A DNA stretch of 64,000 bases from Casuarina equisetifolia (Eukaryota > Streptophyta > Magnoliopsida > Fagales > Casuarinaceae). The position numbers and the translations under genes were made by a program. Positions 60,041 to 64,000 of this stretch are shown one piece after another (within the stretch, counting starts at the first letter, position 1; each line of letters starts with the position of its first letter). The notes beneath the pieces were generated by a model, which saw nothing but the letters and a program-made list of their open reading frames with translations, was not told where the DNA came from and did no database searches. Location: contig CM052357.1 in the NCBI GenBank assembly GCA_028551475.1, forward strand, positions 3,348,001 to 3,412,000. Direction: 5' to 3'.

Positions 60041-62130
60041 TCAAATTAGCCCATTTGTTCACGATAGGTGTAAAGAGAGATTGCAAGAAATTTTGGTTGG
60101 TGCCATTTGCAAACAAAGCTTGTTGAAAGATTTACACATGTAAGTGAGTCTCTAGAATGCCAAAAAATAATATGAGCAAAGACTTGTTAAGTCAATAAGT
60201 ACAATTCCTCGACAAAAGGGTTGAAAGTCTATCTTTATTTATTTGTGGAACTCCGAATTAAGGCTTGTTGGACCTTTTATTGCAATTCAGTAATTAAAAC
60301 ATTGTGTCCTGTTGTTCCTTGGACTGATACGATGGGACTTTAACCTATGATGACCCAGAGGATACTTTAGAGGACTAGTCGGAGGGAATCTTCCATCAAA
60401 GTTCCTCGCAAGTGAGAAATCGTGTTTTGCTTGAAGTGTGAAATCATTAAGAAGGACGTGACATAATGAAATGGACCTCTCTTTCCTTGGTTGCTTGCCA
60501 GAAACTTCAGGGCATCTGATTGAAGACGTGAAGACTTTCATTAAAAGCAGAAAGGGATGTGAGTGGTAGGCGTAGTGGCGTAAAAGAAGGGACTCCTCCT
60601 TTGTTTTTCCAATGAGACCAAAATCCTTTCGTGAAATTTGATGTCAGGCTAATCATCATTAATCGAGGCGGATGGTGAAAATCTATGTTACTTGTCTATA
60701 CATGGAATTAAGTTACAATATTTACTCCTCTTACAAGTTCTTTGAGCAAATAGAATTTAAAATTCAATCTGCATTATGGAGACTTGTTTCATTTGCGAAG
60801 GAAAGGGAAGTATCATTTGAGCATAAAGAATAATTGATAATCAGTTCTTCATGTGATGAAGTGTCATAATGTTATCACACAAAGAGCAGAAAGTTCATAT
60901 TAGAATCAAATTTTGAAAATCAATGGATAATTTAAAAGCCCCAAATCTACTTTTGAACTAAAATGATTTGTGGAGGCTCTATAATGTCATGCCAACCCAA
61001 GATTACCAACTCTCAAGTGTAGTCTGGGAGCTCGATTAAGTAGTAGTTTGCAATGATGTTACGGTCTGGAACTTCTACACTATGATTTCCTTTGAAAATA
61101 GGATGAATGCTTGACAAAAGGCCAATTCATGTGGTAGCTTTTTATCAGTCGCCGGGTCCTGAGCTCGCAGAGCTCTTGAAAAAGTTGTATTGGTCCTCGA
61201 CGGAAATGCCACGACTAATTATTTGGAAGCGGTTGGTGTGTTCCGCAAAATCAGCCCCTTCCCTTGTTCCCTGTGCACTGAACGATCATCACCGCTTTCT
61301 TTTAAAGCCAGCGAAAGAAGACATAGAAACATGACTTTGTTAAAACACAAGTCAACCAAAATAGAGAGGACAAATATAAACAACCAAAGAAGTAAAAGTC
61401 CTATATGATGCTCCTTCTAGTACCACAACATCGATAACCAATTCAGGCTAGCATTCCTGCGGTATTCTCTGGAGATAGTGTAGAGGAACACTACTGGGGA
61501 AGCATGCTCTACTTGACTGCCTACAATCCAAAAGAGATTGTTAGCTTGAGAACCAAACTTACAATTCAATTTAGTTATGCTTCACCTTCCCATTTATATT
61601 TACATTAGATGAGATCTTAGTGCGTTGCCATTATTGAACATCAAGTCATTGTTGAATGCTACAATCAAAAATATTATTGGAATTTTACAATTGAAGACTC
61701 CACTCTAACTTAAAGCCTAAGCCAGAAATATAATCAATGGCAATGACCCTTCCCACACGGCAGATTGAGAGCAATAGGTGTCCCATTCCAAGTTTTAGTC
61801 CAGAGACTGGAATTCATGACCCCTCCATGCAGAGTCAAGCCCACCCTATGGGACTGAGTGAAAGATGATATAAATCAAAGTTGTGGAAGACAAAATACAT
61901 TGAATTGCCTTTTCCCGTACTTTGCTCCGAAGACTTGACTCACCAGCTCATGGCTGTTACGTCGATTGCCACTGTAGAAAACTAGGAGATTTCAACCATT
62001 CACATGCTCTTTGTAGCGTAAAGCTATCCATTTGTAGAAGAAGCCATCAAGCACCGTAGGTCCAAAGGCTGAAACCCATCTTTATACACACTTACCACAA
62101 ATAAACAAAGAAGAAAAACAGCCCTTGTTT
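60040..62130. repeat. Upstream segment of gene D, shared with 34.7-37.2 kb
   Basis: Paralog of the gene B upstream segment: 5'-flank repeat, an anonymous conserved part (60960-61360) and a 3'-flank-type part (from 61500). Short frames such as 61107-61334 are not kept in the other copy. No gene is called. Confidence 0.6.
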
Positions 62131-63100
62131 TCCTCCCGTTGACGACAAGCTACAAATGGAGGCGGAACTTCAGGAAGTTTCTGGGAAGCTCATTGCACCA
62201 GTAAAATAGAGGGAGACCATGCCGTCCCGGAAACAACCAATGGCTAACTCGGTCTCCACGTCAGCCGTCCACCATGGCATCTTCATGCCATGTAGGTCAG
62301 CTCCTCCAACATCTTGGTCGTGGGTTCCAGTGGAAAATATGTAATTACAATTTGACATAAATTGATAACAAAATATTTACAGTACTTTAGTGTGAAGAAC
62401 GATTAAGTACTAATTTCTCTTTCCAGTTTTCTGGTGCCACGGACTCTTATAGTTCTAGTCCTCGAGTTATATCTTCTCCTCTTCAGTGAAAGTCCCAATT
62501 AGACAGGGACAAGCGTTAGTTAGAGTATTTAAGAATCATTAATATTTGATATTTTAATTTATGGAAATAAGAAAAAGAATTAATAATATATTCAAAAACA
62601 TGATATCAATTTCCAAAAATGTGAAAAAAGTAAAGACACATTATAGTCAAAGATTCATTTATTTCACTTTATTTTTTCGACCTTCCCTCGTGGAGCCAGC
62701 AGTTTCCACTTTCACGTGAGTCTCGTAGCAAAAGGGAAAGGCAGCCAAGAGGGTTCTAGAATTACCACTCCAATTCTGATGACTTGACCTCGGCTCAGAT
62801 GGAAATAATAATGGCTCATGCCATCTTCTCTATTGGATCATAGAGTGACTGCACTTGCCGGCCTGAGCACTGATTTTGGATGTCCTTTGTAAATAATGAT
62901 AAAAAATTATGTAATTCTATTCATTTGATTTGAATTTTTCAAAATGGTATCCATAAATTAGTTATTTTTTAAATAATTTTAAGAATAGGATATTTTCTAG
63001 ATATAATTCCCTTGTAACTAGCTCGTCTAGATTCATGCCAAACTTTTTTAGAAACAACTTTTAAAACACATCCCTACAAAAACGTGAAACATCAAATGTT
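62130..63100. repeat. Mixed flank fragments
   Basis: About 62200-62460 matches 20470-20500 plus 20870-21140 and lacks the 369-bp insert. About 62690-63090 is a diverged copy of 19190-19770 and 51230-51840. The stretch 62500-62690 shows nothing recognisable. Confidence 0.45.
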
Positions 63101-64000
63101 TGTAAAAAAATAATATGAGCAAAGACTTGTTGAGTCTATGGGTAAAGTTCTTAGACAAAAACATTGAACGTGTTTGTCTTTACCTCTCAGTGGAACTCCT
63201 AAGGAGTATTATTCCTTTGTATGATGTGTGAATCTTCCAAGCACTCTATTGTATGTAAAACAAGACTTTCATTAAAAGCAGAGAAGGTTGTGTGGTAGGT
63301 ATAGTGGAGTCAAAAGTAGAGATGCGTCCTTTGCTTTTCAATGACATTGAATACCTCGAGATATTGAAGATGAAGACGCCCCTCCAGCGACGGAAGATGA
63401 AGATGAGAGGAAGAGGGACGCAGATTACTCATGAATGCCACGAAAGCCTCAGGCTTGTTTGCTCTTGGTAAGTCAGGTTGTTCCCACAGGCAAAGCAATT
63501 TTTCGGCTTTACGAGTCGTTGAAAGGATGGCTAACGCGAGGAAATGACTTTGTTGCTCTCATTGATAGGTGAGAGGCTTCTTTTATATGACAGTGATTCC
63601 GCGTTTGTCAGACGTTTTTTGAGCGCCCGCGTTTGGAACTGACCCCACTCTGAAATTTCCGTTTGGCTGCCGTTCAAAACCCACCATCATTCAAAGTAAC
63701 AAAGGAATTGACCACTATCAACACTTCAGTTTATTAATTAGCTTAAATTTTAGTGTATTAATTAACTCTGCAAATTAAGTGTTTTTTTTTAATCGGTTTG
63801 GAACCGCGAAAAAGAGAAAGAAAGTTGCTAATGTCATCTATCTCCACAAACCCCATTTATTGAGAGCTGATTTCCTTAATTTCCTATTCAAAATTTTGAA
63901 GAAAAAGGAGGTAAAAGTTCAAACTCTTATTCTCGCAAAGATCTCTCTTAACCATGAAGAATTACTTGGTTAAATTAATCCAATTATTCTCCATAGGTGG
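63100..64000. repeat. Start of another block, shared with 9.2-10.2 kb
   Basis: Close paralog of about 9230-10170, cut by the window edge. It suggests the TNL cluster continues to the right. Confidence 0.65.
63345..63470 (-). pseudogene. Ghost TIR start, second copy
   Basis: The minus strand carries the TIR-exon leader and the first codons (MSNLRPSSS), then a frameshift relative to 9520-9602 from a missing base in the Ser-rich run, then 5'-flank repeat. It is the same truncation point as the ghost at 9.5 kb. Confidence 0.6.

Overview
The window is nuclear DNA of a eudicot plant. It is AT-rich and repeat-laden, and its genes have spliced exons with GT/AG borders. It carries a cluster of TIR-NB-ARC-LRR (TNL) immune-receptor genes, a class expanded in eudicots and absent from grasses. 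I cannot name the species from sequence alone.

Four TNL loci lie head-to-tail, all on the minus strand: A (8204-2982), B (34002-25571), C (47252-41956) and D (59750-54561). All share one six-exon plan: TIR; NB-ARC; a 101-codon linker with the first LRR; the main LRR block; a C-JID-type C-terminal domain; and a short tail exon, in A-C ending in Cys-Cys-Trp-Ser-His. Only C reads through in frame (1253 aa). A carries a 1-nt deletion at the end of the LRR exon, which shifts the C-JID out of frame. B is split in its LRR exon by a young LINE retrotransposon with a perfect 16-bp target-site duplication. D has a 1-nt deletion in exon 3 and would give only a TIR-NB protein of about 589 aa. C is itself a mosaic: its 5' half resembles D, and its 3' half from the RNBS-B region onward resembles A.

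The DNA between the genes is mostly decayed duplicate. Downstream of the genes are relics of older TNL 3' ends. The intron before the tail exon holds a fossil LRR segment in all four genes. Upstream of the genes are many diverged copies of TNL 5'-flank sequence, plus two ghost TIR starts (about 9.5 kb and 63.4 kb). Long paralogous segments (16.4-20.9 kb with 49.7-53.3 kb; 20.9-26.6 with 37.3-43.1; 34.7-37.2 with 60.0-62.1; 9.2-10.2 with 63.1-64.0) show growth by block duplication.

Several insertions can be dated relative to the duplications because the paralogous copy keeps the empty site. These are a 1225-bp solo-LTR-like element (16817-18041, 5-bp TSD) and a GC-rich 369-bp LTR-like element (20500-20868). 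The LINE (27852-31227) carries a foreign 5' segment. A tandem array of a miniature LTR retrotransposon (about 75-bp LTRs, tRNA-Met-type primer site) lies at 48953-49728. No rRNA, tRNA gene, CRISPR array or bacterial operon is present.
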